This document shows, piece after piece, positions 18,701 through 26,420 of a stretch of DNA of 64,000 nt. The DNA is from Marinoscillum sp. MHG1-6 (lineage in GTDB: Bacteria > Bacteroidota > Bacteroidia > Cytophagales > Cyclobacteriaceae). The first letter of the stretch is position 1. Each line of letters begins with the position of its first letter. The stretch covers positions 119,888-183,887 of the forward strand of contig NZ_JAMZMI010000009.1 in the NCBI RefSeq assembly GCF_024714475.1, given 5' to 3'. The notes under the pieces are model-generated. The model was not told where the DNA came from and did not search any database. It worked only from the letters and a program-made list of their open reading frames with translations. The translations under genes were made by a program, and so were the position numbers.

Positions 18701-19200
18701 CAAACCCAGGGCAAATCCTGAATGAAGGCAGGATGATCTGCTCGGACGGCCAAAAGATTATCATCTCCTTCATGGATGGCATCAGTGACATCTATTGTAA
18801 AGGTGGTTCGTCCGCCTGCATGATGGCCTACCTGCTGTCCATTTAGATAAACAGTAGCATAAGAGCCAACCCCCTCAAAAAACAAAAAATACCTTCTCCC
18901 CTCGCTGAATTGATCAAGAGACACATGCTTCCTATACCATGCTATTCCGTGTCGGTTCCCGTGCTTTAGGCGTCGATAACCCTCATATTTATCCCAATTA
19001 TGTGGAACGTTTACCTTAACCCAACTTTCAGCATTAAACCCTTCTTGCTCAAACCCGGCAAATTGATTGATGCTATCTCCTGCAATAGAAACCCAATCAT
19101 TATTCAATGACCAAACCACGCGCCGCTGGTCCAACACCTGACCACATTGTATCAGAAATGGAATAACAATTGATAGGTAACAGTAAGACTTGAGTCCCAT
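15709..19200 (-). CDS. GH2 family glycoside hydrolase with malectin domain
   Basis: This 1,163-residue enzyme is a retaining exo-glycosidase of family 2 (beta-galactosidase, beta-glucuronidase or alpha-L-arabinopyranosidase types). Domains in order: N-terminal jelly roll (about 30-195, with WVKVNVPHNWD and GVGSYATVYLNGQQVG), Ig-like sandwich (about 200-310), TIM barrel (310-600) with the acid/base in ILWGLENEST (Glu435) and the nucleophile in VGEYGAW (Glu503), a further sandwich, then a malectin/CBM57-type domain (about 715-880: YRVNCGGPDYEDANG at its start, GTYEVELHFVEPWYG in the middle) and a C-terminal beta-rich part. The N-terminal hydrophobic segment ends in LIQC, an imperfect lipobox. 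It is the first gene of the minus-strand PUL run and diverges from the SASA gene across 148 bp. Confidence 0.9.
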   Translation of the reverse strand: MGLKSYCYLSIVIPFLIQCGQVLDQRRVVWSLNNDWVSIAGDSINQFAGFEQEGFNAESWVKVNVPHNWDKYEGYRRLKHGNRHGIAWYRKHVSLDQFSEGRRYFLFFEGVGSYATVYLNGQQVGHHAGGRTTFTIDVTDAIHEGDDNLLAVRADHPAFIQDLPWVCGGCSDEYGFCEGSQPMGIFRPIHLVETSSIRIQPFGIHVWNDERVREDSARIHITSEIKNYSSQARQIEVVNRLVDHLGEEVTSKTTSITIEAGETQNLRQDSEPFGNVRLWSTQDPYLYDLVTEVYEDGVSVDKEVTPYGIRWIKWDIAENGSNRFFLNGKPVFLNGTAEYEHNMGNSHAFSDEMVQARVSQIVAAGFNAFRDAHQPHNFRYHQEWDRQGVLWWTQMSAHIWYDTPEFRKNFKALMKDWIKERRNSPSIILWGLENESTLPTEFAKECTQIIRELDPTSPNQRLVTTCNGGTGTDWNVPQNWTGTYGGNPDTYDEDLKRQVLVGEYGAWRTLDLHTEGPFDQKGAYSEDRITQLMEKKVRLGEMAADSSSGHFQWIFTSHENPGRNQSGEAYRELDRVGPVNYKGLLSAWGEPADVFYMFRANHAPKDKEPMVYLVSHTWPNRWAGPGMKDSLVVYSNCEEVELFNGDRSLGKQKHPGLGRHFQWDHVEISESLVTAVGYVNGKEVAMDRVEFHHLPLSQEVTEEQEALIPNKDVNYLYRVNCGGPDYEDANGNLWMADVHLGSDDAWGSTSWTDAFDKMPPYYASQRRTFDPILNTTDDPLFQSFRFGQEQLKFHFPVEPGTYEVELHFVEPWYGTGGGLDCVNWRNFDVAINGQVVIDDLDIWSEVGHDHALIKKVRVKVTGDKLVVHFPEVKSGQAIISAIAIAAENKDLKPQATSRKTLQVKRGGKVSTWLDWGQKPFDRSELAFRNLPPELFGADWIKTEDGSGMVELGFAREADMYVALKRGLDLPNWVYEFDRTKSVVQLAGDGTIEYDVYKKRFPMTSSLELGATGQEYGAIILAQPAAELEPPYDLKPKVPYDEDVVILKAGQLTIEEKNNLPAVIVGSNARSIIEWPIATGVADYHAIHFKFANESEEEIKATFNLIAADGSLMQSTELVFHPTPPTKYREISTTTESMINAGKYKVQVVVENGQGLALRGIRVQ

Positions 19201-19348
19201 GTTGATTAATGTGTTTATTTGGGGTTCAGGGTATTAATAAAGCATTTCAAAATTAAATGTACTTTTTACACCATCCATCCTGCCTTATCATGCAACCGTT
19301 TTCACAAATTCATTCTAGCTTTAATCATCCAAATTTACAAACAACATT

Positions 19349-20785
19349 ATGATGACCTTACGGAACACCCTTTCCCTTGTGCTGCTCTGTCTAGCAGTCT
19401 CTTGTTTTGCACAGATCAAACTTCCAGCGCTCTTCAGCGATAACATGGTACTTCAACAACAAACTGAAGCTGCGATATGGGGAACCGAACTGGGCAAAAA
19501 CAAATTAGTTAAAATAACTACCTCATGGGATAATAAAACCTATTCAGCCAAGGTAAAGAAAGATGGTCAATGGAAAGCTTTTGTGGCTACTCCAAAAGCA
19601 GGGAGTTCGTACACCATAACAATTGAAGGCTCAGAGAAAAAGACCATTAAAAATGTAGCTATTGGAGAAGTCTGGTTGTGCTCCGGGCAATCAAACATGG
19701 AAATGCCGGTGAAGGGCTTTAGAGGTGAGCCCGTGGAAAATTCCAATGATGAGATCATTCACTCCCTTAATCCCAACATCAGGTTGATCTCCGTACCACG
19801 AAAATCAACTACTCTTCCTCAAACCGATTTTGAAGGGAGTTGGAAATCTGCCAGTCCTTCCACTACAGGTGATTTCAGTGCTACAGCATATTATTTTGCC
19901 AAACTTGTGCAAGAACTTACAGGAGTCCCTATCGGCCTTGTCGATGTGAATTTTGGGGGTTCAAATGTGGAGGCATGGATGAGTGAATCAATGCTCGTTC
20001 CCTACGAAAATGTTGTTATCCCTGATAACGACGATTCCATAAAAGAAGTCAATAGAACACCAACGGTACTTTTCAACGGCATGCTTTCACCCGTCATCGG
20101 ATATACAATTAAGGGCGCCATTTGGTATCAGGGGGAGTCAAATGCCGAACGACCACTAGCCTATGAAGAACTGTTTCCTGATATGGTACACCATTGGCGA
20201 GCACTGTGGGATCAGGGTGTATTTCCCTTTTATTTCGTCCAAATTGCACCATTCAGTTATGATAATTTCTACCCAGCGAATAAGCCCTGGTTTGCTAATT
20301 CGGCCTATTTAAGAGACGCACAGCGAAAAGCACAGTACGTTATCCCAAACAGTGGCATGGCGTGCATTTTGGATAAAGGAGATATGAAAACCATCCACCC
20401 AATGGATAAAAAGACGCCTGGAGAGCGACTAGCCTATTTAGCTCTTGCCCAAACGTACGGCTTTGAAGGATTTGGATTCGCTACTCCTGACTTTGATGAA
20501 CTAAACACTGAGGAAAATAAGGTTACCCTCACTTTCAAAAATCTTCCCAATGGCCTTACATCCTATGGAAAAGAAGTCACCGCATTTGAAATCGCAGGAG
20601 AAGATAAAGTCTTCTATCCTGCCACGTGCAAGGTGAGGAGAAAGACTGTGCAGATATGGTCTGATCAGGTGGCTAAACCTATCGCTGTTAGGTACGCCTT
20701 CAGCAATGAAGGACCTGCTCAGCTTTTTAGCACGGAAGGCATCCCGGTAACTTCATTCCGAACTGACAATTGGTCCGCTGAATAA
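19349..20785 (+). CDS. Sialate O-acetylesterase-like (SASA) carbohydrate esterase
   Basis: This 478-residue secreted SGNH-type esterase should remove O-acetyl groups from the glycan. A signal peptide (about 1-21, ending CFA-Q) precedes a beta domain (LPALFSDNMVLQQ), the nucleophile block GEVWLCSGQSNMEMP (106-120, Ser115), KGAIWYQGESNAE (255-267, conserved oxyanion/catalytic-region motif), and the distal block DKGDMKTIHPMDK (342-354, with His350 and Asp345). Sialic acid is not implied by the name: in glycan loci such enzymes often act on acetylated pectin side chains. The stop overlaps the next start (TAATG), so the two genes are translationally coupled. Met2 is an alternative start. Confidence 0.9.
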   Translation: MMTLRNTLSLVLLCLAVSCFAQIKLPALFSDNMVLQQQTEAAIWGTELGKNKLVKITTSWDNKTYSAKVKKDGQWKAFVATPKAGSSYTITIEGSEKKTIKNVAIGEVWLCSGQSNMEMPVKGFRGEPVENSNDEIIHSLNPNIRLISVPRKSTTLPQTDFEGSWKSASPSTTGDFSATAYYFAKLVQELTGVPIGLVDVNFGGSNVEAWMSESMLVPYENVVIPDNDDSIKEVNRTPTVLFNGMLSPVIGYTIKGAIWYQGESNAERPLAYEELFPDMVHHWRALWDQGVFPFYFVQIAPFSYDNFYPANKPWFANSAYLRDAQRKAQYVIPNSGMACILDKGDMKTIHPMDKKTPGERLAYLALAQTYGFEGFGFATPDFDELNTEENKVTLTFKNLPNGLTSYGKEVTAFEIAGEDKVFYPATCKVRRKTVQIWSDQVAKPIAVRYAFSNEGPAQLFSTEGIPVTSFRTDNWSAE

Positions 20786-23088
20786 TGAATACCCCTCTTA
20801 ATACAGCATTTCTTATCTCGGCAATATTTCTATTGTCCTTTTTTGACGTAAGAGGCCAATCGGTCGCGGATTACAATATTGTCTGGGAAAGCCAAAGCAA
20901 TAACTCCTCCGAATCGATGCCATGCGGTGGTGGCGATATCGGTTTGAATGTATGGGTAGAAAATGATGAATTACTGTTTTACATTTCCAAAAGCGGGGCT
21001 TTTGACGAGAATAATACACTACTGAAATTAGGGAGAATGAGGATTGGGATTACCCCGAATCCCTTTACCGATGGATCCTTTAGACAGGAACTCAATTTAA
21101 AGGATGGAAACATTGTAATTATTGCTGAAAACGATCAAATCAAGGCCGAGTTGGATATTTGGGTAGATGTTTTTAGTCCGGTGGCTCATGTTGATATTAA
21201 CACTTCTATCCCATCCGAAATTGAAGTTGGGTATGAGAGCTGGCGCTATAAGGATCGCTCACTTGAGGGTAGAGCAAAATTCGCCAGCTCATACAAGTGG
21301 CGAGGTAAAAATGTCGTCACCTCAAAAGACACCATATACACCAGTGACCGAGGCGTAACCTTTGCCCATCTGAATGGTGGCGAAACGATATTTAATCTCA
21401 CTGTGGATGACCAGCAGCTGACCCCAATAAAGGATCAGCTTTATGATCCATTGAGTAATAGAATCTTTGGTGGGCTGGTAACCGGTAGCAACCTAAAAAT
21501 CGGCGGAATTTATGAAGGGGTCTATATGGATACGGATTTCAAAGGATGGAAACAAATCAGCAAAGAACCCTCCAAATCACATAATGTATCCGTCATTCTA
21601 CATAATGAGCAACTCCCCTCTCTTTCAGAGTGGAACAACCAGCTACAAAAGATAATAGATACCCAATCAAACGCAAAAAAACTTAAGAAGAATACCTGCA
21701 ACTGGTGGAATGACTATTGGGACAGGAGTCACATTAGGATTGATCGCGAGGAGCAAGACTCGGTCTGGCAGGTTGGACGCAATTACCAGCTATTCAGATA
21801 TATGTTGGGCTGCAATGCTTATGGTGAATGGCCAACAAAATTCAATGGAGGGCTCTTCACTTATGACCCTTCTTCCGTTGATAGCATCTATAAGTTTACT
21901 CCCGACCATAGAAACTGGGGTGGAGGTACCCATACGGCTCAAAATCAACGGCTTGTTTACTTCCCCATGCTGAGAAGTGGTGACTTCGATATGATGATTC
22001 CGCAATTTGAGTTTTATCTGCGTATCCTTAAAAATGCAGAGTTACGAAGCCAATATTATTGGGGTCATAATGGTGCTTGTTTTACTGAACAAATTGAAAA
22101 CTTTGGTTTGCCCAATTACGCCGAATATGGCTCCAAAAGACCTGAAAACTATGACCCAGGCATGCAATACAACGCCTGGCTGGAATACCAATGGGATACC
22201 GTGTTAGAGTTCTGCCTCATGATTTTAGAAACAGAGACCTATGCTGATAAAGATATTTCCAAATACATCCCACTGATAGAAAGCTCTCTGACCTTTTTCA
22301 ACGAACATTATCAATATCTGGCCTCAAAACGTGGAACTAAGCTCCTGGATCAAAATGGAGACTTAATTCTATATCCGGGATCAGCATGTGAGACATACAA
22401 GATGACCTACAATGCCTCTGCAACTATCGCCGGGCTACAAGTGGTGCTTACTCGACTGCTGAAATCCAGGTATCTACCTGCGGACCATCGAAATACCTGG
22501 TCTGACATGCTGGATCAGATCCCAGGTATTCCCTACAGAAAAATAGAGAATAAGGTATTGATTTCCCCTGCTATACATTGGGAAAGGATCAACAACACCG
22601 AAGCGCCTCAGCTTTACCCCGTCTACCCCTGGGGGCTTTTCGGAGTGGGCAAACCGGGGCTGGATACTGCTATCAATACCTACAGATACGATCAGGATGT
22701 TCAGAAATTCAAAACTCATATAGGATGGAAACAATACAGCATTTGGGCAGCAAGACTTGGAATGGTCTATGAAGCGGTAGAGTTGACCACATTGAAACTC
22801 CAAGATAGCGGCAGAAGATTTCCGTCATTTTGGGGACCTGGGTTTGACTGGATCCCGGATCATAACTGGGGAGGTTCCGGAGCCCTTGGGCTACAGGAGA
22901 TGTTGCTACAAACAACAGATGATCAATTACTCCTTTTCCCATCCTGGCCAAAGGAATGGGATGTGCAGTTTAAGCTTCACGCCCCTTTCAACACAATAAT
23001 TGAATGTGAATTAAAAGAAGGCAAGATTTCAAAACTTCAAGTGACTCCAAAAGAAAGAGAGAAGGATATTAAAATCCTTCTTCAATAA
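20785..23088 (+). CDS. Secreted DUF5703-type (alpha/alpha)6-barrel protein, probable glycosidase
   Basis: This 767-residue protein has a signal peptide (about 1-24, cleavage before QSVADYN). The opening YNIVWESQSNNSSESMPCGG followed by GDIGLNVWVENDELLFYISK resembles the DUF5703 N-terminal domain, a beta-sandwich like that of GH95 enzymes. The central and C-terminal parts are helical and rich in aromatic residues (WWNDYWDRSHI, AYGEWPTKFNGGLFTYD, SQYYWGHNGACFTEQ), as in (alpha/alpha)6 barrels, and it ends in a small beta-domain (LLFPSWPKEWDVQFKLHAP), the usual tail of GH95-like folds. The activity is unknown. It is coupled to the SASA esterase gene, so it probably acts on the same glycan, perhaps after deacetylation. 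Confidence 0.75.
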   Translation: MNTPLNTAFLISAIFLLSFFDVRGQSVADYNIVWESQSNNSSESMPCGGGDIGLNVWVENDELLFYISKSGAFDENNTLLKLGRMRIGITPNPFTDGSFRQELNLKDGNIVIIAENDQIKAELDIWVDVFSPVAHVDINTSIPSEIEVGYESWRYKDRSLEGRAKFASSYKWRGKNVVTSKDTIYTSDRGVTFAHLNGGETIFNLTVDDQQLTPIKDQLYDPLSNRIFGGLVTGSNLKIGGIYEGVYMDTDFKGWKQISKEPSKSHNVSVILHNEQLPSLSEWNNQLQKIIDTQSNAKKLKKNTCNWWNDYWDRSHIRIDREEQDSVWQVGRNYQLFRYMLGCNAYGEWPTKFNGGLFTYDPSSVDSIYKFTPDHRNWGGGTHTAQNQRLVYFPMLRSGDFDMMIPQFEFYLRILKNAELRSQYYWGHNGACFTEQIENFGLPNYAEYGSKRPENYDPGMQYNAWLEYQWDTVLEFCLMILETETYADKDISKYIPLIESSLTFFNEHYQYLASKRGTKLLDQNGDLILYPGSACETYKMTYNASATIAGLQVVLTRLLKSRYLPADHRNTWSDMLDQIPGIPYRKIENKVLISPAIHWERINNTEAPQLYPVYPWGLFGVGKPGLDTAINTYRYDQDVQKFKTHIGWKQYSIWAARLGMVYEAVELTTLKLQDSGRRFPSFWGPGFDWIPDHNWGGSGALGLQEMLLQTTDDQLLLFPSWPKEWDVQFKLHAPFNTIIECELKEGKISKLQVTPKEREKDIKILLQ

Positions 23089-23096
23089 TTCCCAGA

Positions 23097-23888
23097 TTAT
23101 GATTCTGACCGGCCTCGTTCCTCCAGTAAACGATCAATTTTTTCATTGAGCTTGTCCACCTTAGATTCCAGTTCCTCATTGTTATCCATCACCATCTCAT
23201 CGACGAAAATGGCATTTACAATGGACATACCAAAGATCCCTCCTGTGAGCACAACAAAAACAAAGAAAATCCTGGTCAAAGCAGGTTTCCATGAACCGGG
23301 ATCAGAGTTTGCAATCACAGTTGCAGGAATCTCATTCCAACCCTCAAGGGTAAACACCTGAAAAATAGAGTAAAGTGAGAGAACAGGATTAGCAAAGAGC
23401 TCAGGAGCTTCGTCTCTGAATAAATAACTGCTTAGTACAGCAAGAAGGATGTTGTAAATTAGGATAGCTACAAACACAAATACTGATGCCCTGAAAGCCC
23501 TTACAATCCCGGCAATCATTTGAGATATATTAGGGATAAAGCGCATAAAGCGCAAAATTCTAAGAACCCTCAATAATCTAAAAACCAGTAGATAAGAAAT
23601 GTCCGGTATATCAACTAATAATTCAAAAAGCGATGGAATGGAGATGGCTACCAGTATAAAATCAAATTTATTCCAGGAATTAGAAATATACTTCTTCCAA
23701 CCATACATACCCGTTTTCACGAGCACTTCAAAGATGAAAAACAGCGTGAATAAATGATCGAGTAAAACAAAAAAGTCATTCTCATGAAGCCCCTCAAAGC
23801 CCATGGAAAACAATAAAATAGAGTTAAGTAGAATGGCCACGAGGATGATCCATTCATTAAGAAAAATGCTTAGTATTCTTGAGATCAT
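23097..23888 (-). CDS. Bacterial voltage-gated cation channel (NaChBac/BacNav family) with TLEGW filter
   Basis: This 263-residue protein is a one-domain, six-helix channel that would assemble as a tetramer in the inner membrane. S4 is plain: arginines at 104, 107, 110, 113 and 116, every third residue, in LVFRLLRVLRILRFMRF. The pore loop reads FTLEGWNE (179-186), where NaChBac has TLESW, so serine is replaced by glycine at Gly183. S6 is FVFVVLTGGIFGMSIVNAIFV (about 209-229). The C-terminus (236-258) is a heptad-like coiled coil (LESKVDKLNEKIDRLLEE), typical of the family. Length matches known BacNav proteins. It ends 8 bp from the oppositely directed DUF5703 gene and has no visible link to the PUL. 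Ion selectivity (Na+ or Ca2+) is open. Confidence 0.93.
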   Translation of the reverse strand: MISRILSIFLNEWIILVAILLNSILLFSMGFEGLHENDFFVLLDHLFTLFFIFEVLVKTGMYGWKKYISNSWNKFDFILVAISIPSLFELLVDIPDISYLLVFRLLRVLRILRFMRFIPNISQMIAGIVRAFRASVFVFVAILIYNILLAVLSSYLFRDEAPELFANPVLSLYSIFQVFTLEGWNEIPATVIANSDPGSWKPALTRIFFVFVVLTGGIFGMSIVNAIFVDEMVMDNNEELESKVDKLNEKIDRLLEERGRSES

Positions 23889-24022
23889 TGACGGAACTAA
23901 AAAGCTTTCAATTGAATTTAAAAGACATACAATTTTATCAACTCCCGCAATTTATCGCTTTGGGGCTAAAGAATAAAAAACTAAATTAACCGGAAGTACA
24001 TCGATAACAATCTCTTATATCA

Positions 24023-24328
24023 ATGCAGCCTAAAGATAAATATTTACAAGTACATCACGATTACATTGAAGAAATAGAAATAATAATATCCAAAAAGAGC
24101 TCTGGGAAGGTGCACTACTACCTTGATGATGTGAGAAAATTAGAATGTGTGGAAGGGCTTATTCTCGAGAAAAGCAGAAATCCGGACGGAGAATTTATCA
24201 CCATGGGATCTGAAAAAATCCGACTGGATAAAATTGTTACTTTTTTCGGAAAACCGGGACCATCATATGATGAATACGATCGCTATGCCAATGCCTGTCT
24301 GACTTGTGAAAATTTGGATAACAAATGA
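24023..24328 (+). CDS. Conserved-looking small hypothetical protein (101 aa)
   Basis: I do not recognise this 101-residue protein. It has no signal peptide or membrane segment, is mixed alpha/beta in pattern (YIEEIEIIISKKSSGKVHYY near the start; EFITMGSEKIRLDKIVTFFGK in the second half) and ends with a CLTC pair at ANACLTCENLDNK, which could bind metal or form a disulfide. The stop overlaps the start of the next gene as ATGA, so both are probably made from one message. The overlap and the sensible residue composition support it as a real gene. Confidence 0.75.
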   Translation: MQPKDKYLQVHHDYIEEIEIIISKKSSGKVHYYLDDVRKLECVEGLILEKSRNPDGEFITMGSEKIRLDKIVTFFGKPGPSYDEYDRYANACLTCENLDNK

Positions 24329-24855
24329 CCACATTTGAAACTGCTCTTCTTCAATTCACAGAAAACAAGGTTTATAATTTTTACTTACACGTTCCGAAAA
24401 CAATAGGTGATCAATATGCTAATGGTCTCGATCGCAGGGTAGTTTGCTCTTTTGTGCAATCAGGAAAAAAGATTCAGACGGGTCTCGTGCCGTATTCAGA
24501 AGGTTACTTTATATTGATCAACCAGCCCCTTTTGAAAGAACTCAATCTTCAACCCGGTGAGTCAATCACCATTAATATCCAAAAGGATGAGTCCGAATAC
24601 GGCATGCCAATGCCTGAAGAATTAGACATTACCTTGAAGCAGGACATTGAAGCCCGGGAGTATTTCCTCCAGTTAACTGAAGGCAAAAAAAGAAACCTCA
24701 TTTATATTGTCAACCAGGTAAAGAATACTGATAGCAGATTGAGAAAATCACTGGCAATTGCCGCACATCTGGTTGAGGTTCAGGGAAAATTAAATTTTAA
24801 AATGCTCAACGAAAAAATAAAGGAATTTAATCAACAGCGTCACCTCAAGCCCTAG
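24325..24855 (+). CDS. YdeI/OmdA-like protein with DUF1905-type N-terminal domain
   Basis: This 176-residue cytoplasmic protein has an N-terminal beta-barrel-like domain of the DUF1905 type (about 12-105: FYLHVPKTIGDQY, LVPYSEGYFILINQPLLKEL) and a C-terminal helical part of the bacteriocin-protection YdeI/OmpD-associated type (about 110-172: REYFLQLTEGKKRNLIYIVN followed by a helix ending KIKEFNQQ). The YdeI family name comes from reported effects on antimicrobial-peptide resistance in enteric bacteria; the biochemical role is unclear. It is coupled to the preceding 101-residue gene. Its 3' end is only 4 bp from the convergent DUF3108 gene. Confidence 0.82.
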   Translation: MTTFETALLQFTENKVYNFYLHVPKTIGDQYANGLDRRVVCSFVQSGKKIQTGLVPYSEGYFILINQPLLKELNLQPGESITINIQKDESEYGMPMPEELDITLKQDIEAREYFLQLTEGKKRNLIYIVNQVKNTDSRLRKSLAIAAHLVEVQGKLNFKMLNEKIKEFNQQRHLKP

Positions 24856-24859
24856 CAAC

Positions 24860-25642
24860 TCAATCTGGATAAGACACCCCTTTCAATTCACAGGTTACCC
24901 TCCCTATCCTCATATTCGCTTCTATCATAACAGGTAAATGCACACCATCCCGATTGATTACCCAGAATATAACCGCCTTCTCCTTAGGAAAGGTTGTGCT
25001 AATGGGAAATAGCACATAAAGCTTGTAGGCCTTATAATCTTCACCTTCAAAAGTTACCGTTTCATAACCAGCACTCTCTACTCCAAAATCATAAATCTTC
25101 TTTTGGTAAAGCGTACTCAGCATTAAGCTGTCACCCACATCAAGTTGCCCCCAGTCAATATTTCTTAAATACATATAGGTCCCTAGAATGTCATAAGTAT
25201 TTTCTTTGAGAGGCACGTCTCGCTGGCTGAATCTTTTATCTGCCCTGTTCCTCCTGACCCGAACATCAACAATCATTTTCTCATAATCGAAAAAATTGTC
25301 CTGATCCCAGGTATCACGCCCTTCAAGCAGTTGGCTTTCCGAATAAACAGGCTTATAAGTCCGGGTATCCAAATAAGATGAATAACGGGCTTCAACATTC
25401 TTAATAAAACTCAGAAAACCAACGGTTCTCGCCTTGAGCTCTATACTATATTGACTAATCCCGCCTTGATTCTCGCGGTGATCAATGACCATTGCCTCTG
25501 CCTCCCCAAGCCTGAACCATCCATAATTGATACTGTATTCAAGCTTTTCACCGGTCCTAAAGTATTTCACCTGTTGCGCGTTAATTTCGGACATCAAGGA
25601 TGTCAGAACACAAAAGATAATGAGGCGTAAATATGATCGCAT
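24860..25642 (-). CDS. DUF3108 domain-containing secreted protein
   Basis: This 260-residue protein has a signal peptide (about 1-22, cleavage near INA-QQ) followed by a single beta-rich domain. The opening FRTGEKLEYSINYGWFRLGE (29-48) is the hallmark of DUF3108 proteins, a beta-sandwich or half-barrel fold thought to sit in the periplasm or at the envelope. Later blocks are also characteristic: ARTVGFLSFIKNVEARYSSY and ENTYDILGTYMYLRNIDW. No enzyme motif is evident and the role is unknown. It is monocistronic, diverging from the next gene over 178 bp. Confidence 0.85.
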   Translation of the reverse strand: MRSYLRLIIFCVLTSLMSEINAQQVKYFRTGEKLEYSINYGWFRLGEAEAMVIDHRENQGGISQYSIELKARTVGFLSFIKNVEARYSSYLDTRTYKPVYSESQLLEGRDTWDQDNFFDYEKMIVDVRVRRNRADKRFSQRDVPLKENTYDILGTYMYLRNIDWGQLDVGDSLMLSTLYQKKIYDFGVESAGYETVTFEGEDYKAYKLYVLFPISTTFPKEKAVIFWVINRDGVHLPVMIEANMRIGRVTCELKGVSYPD

Positions 25643-25763
25643 ATTTTATTTCGAAGGTTATTTTAGGTTCCACTGAATTCAGTTCAAGCAAAACCTCTGG
25701 ATGCAAGTTCCGTACCTAACTGGCTCCAGCCTGAAGACTAAATGGTAAAATCACTAGATTTTG

Positions 25764-25797
25764 TTGTAATTTATCCATCAAATTGGTTTAATATTTG
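25764..25797 (+). promoter_or_regulatory. Weak candidate promoter for the 25,821 gene
   Basis: TTG at 25764-25766 and TAATATTTG at 25789-25797 resemble the Bacteroidota -33/-7 elements (TTTG and TAnnTTTG), with spacing about 3 bp longer than the usual 19. Transcription would begin roughly 20 nt before the ATG, which is reasonable. The match is imperfect. Confidence 0.28.
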
Positions 25798-25820
25798 CAG
25801 AGAACCTATAAAAATTCAAG

Positions 25821-26351
25821 ATGAAAAAAATATTTCTACTTCCATCAATCTTATTCTTTAGCCTTATCGCCTCAGCGCAGGAATCAGAATCCTTAGGTCA
25901 AAAAATTGACAGCTTAACCTATGATTGGGACGAAAAGTCTGAGGAGCTCAATAGTTATGATGGCTTATCCAGATTTTGCACTGACAAGGACTACAGGCTG
26001 GAATTTATTGAGACTGTTGAGGGAATCCATCATTACGATTCGGTTCTATACGCAAAGCTCACCAAAGCAGTAAGAATTAGCCATGACAAAGAGATAGAAA
26101 AAACCATCAAGGACATTGAAAAGTTTGAGGAGGAATATAGTATGAAAAAATTCATTCACTTCTTGCATGAAGAATGTAAAGGAAGAAGCGAAATAGAAAG
26201 AAACTCCAAAGATTTGAAAACAGAGATTGGTTCAGAATCCTATGATAGTCAGGTTTATATGATTGAATTAGAACTTAATAAATATGTTAAGCATATTACC
26301 AAAAGGGTGGATATGATCAGAAAGCATGCACATCATTTACATGTCAAGTAG
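25821..26351 (+). CDS. Secreted hypothetical protein, helical and charged (176 aa)
   Basis: I do not recognise this protein. It has a clear signal peptide (MKKIFLLPSILFFSLIASAQ, cleavage near 20) and a mature part that is helical and rich in Lys, Glu and Asp, with many His near the end (KHAHHLHVK). No domain or catalytic motif is apparent; coiled-coil-like heptads occur around residues 90-120 (IEKTIKDIEKFEEEYSMKKF). It is followed within 20 bp by a strong terminator, so it is monocistronic. It is probably periplasmic or envelope-associated. Confidence 0.8.
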   Translation: MKKIFLLPSILFFSLIASAQESESLGQKIDSLTYDWDEKSEELNSYDGLSRFCTDKDYRLEFIETVEGIHHYDSVLYAKLTKAVRISHDKEIEKTIKDIEKFEEEYSMKKFIHFLHEECKGRSEIERNSKDLKTEIGSESYDSQVYMIELELNKYVKHITKRVDMIRKHAHHLHVK

Positions 26352-26369
26352 GCCATTCATGAAGGACAT

Positions 26370-26403
26370 AAAAAAAGGAGATCAAAATTGATCTCCTTTT
26401 TTT
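26370..26403. terminator. Bidirectional intrinsic terminator
   Basis: GGAGATCA (from 26377) and TGATCTCC (to 26396) form a GC-containing stem with a short AAAT loop, flanked by seven A on the left and seven T on the right. It therefore works in both directions, ending the plus-strand gene that stops at 26351 and the long minus-strand run whose last gene stops at 26421. It is the clearest terminator in the window. Confidence 0.88.
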
Positions 26404-26420
26404 AATGCTCATTCCTATCA

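Noticed and set aside
19201..19348. Divergent promoter pair between GH2 and SASA genes
   Set aside because: Single -7-like boxes exist on each strand (TAAATTTG on minus, TAGCTTTA on plus), but neither has a -33 element at the right distance, so I do not list them as features.
23097..23888. Potassium channel reading of the six-helix channel
   Set aside because: There is no TVGYG-type filter. TLEGW, the S4 arginine array and the C-terminal coiled coil fit the BacNav family.
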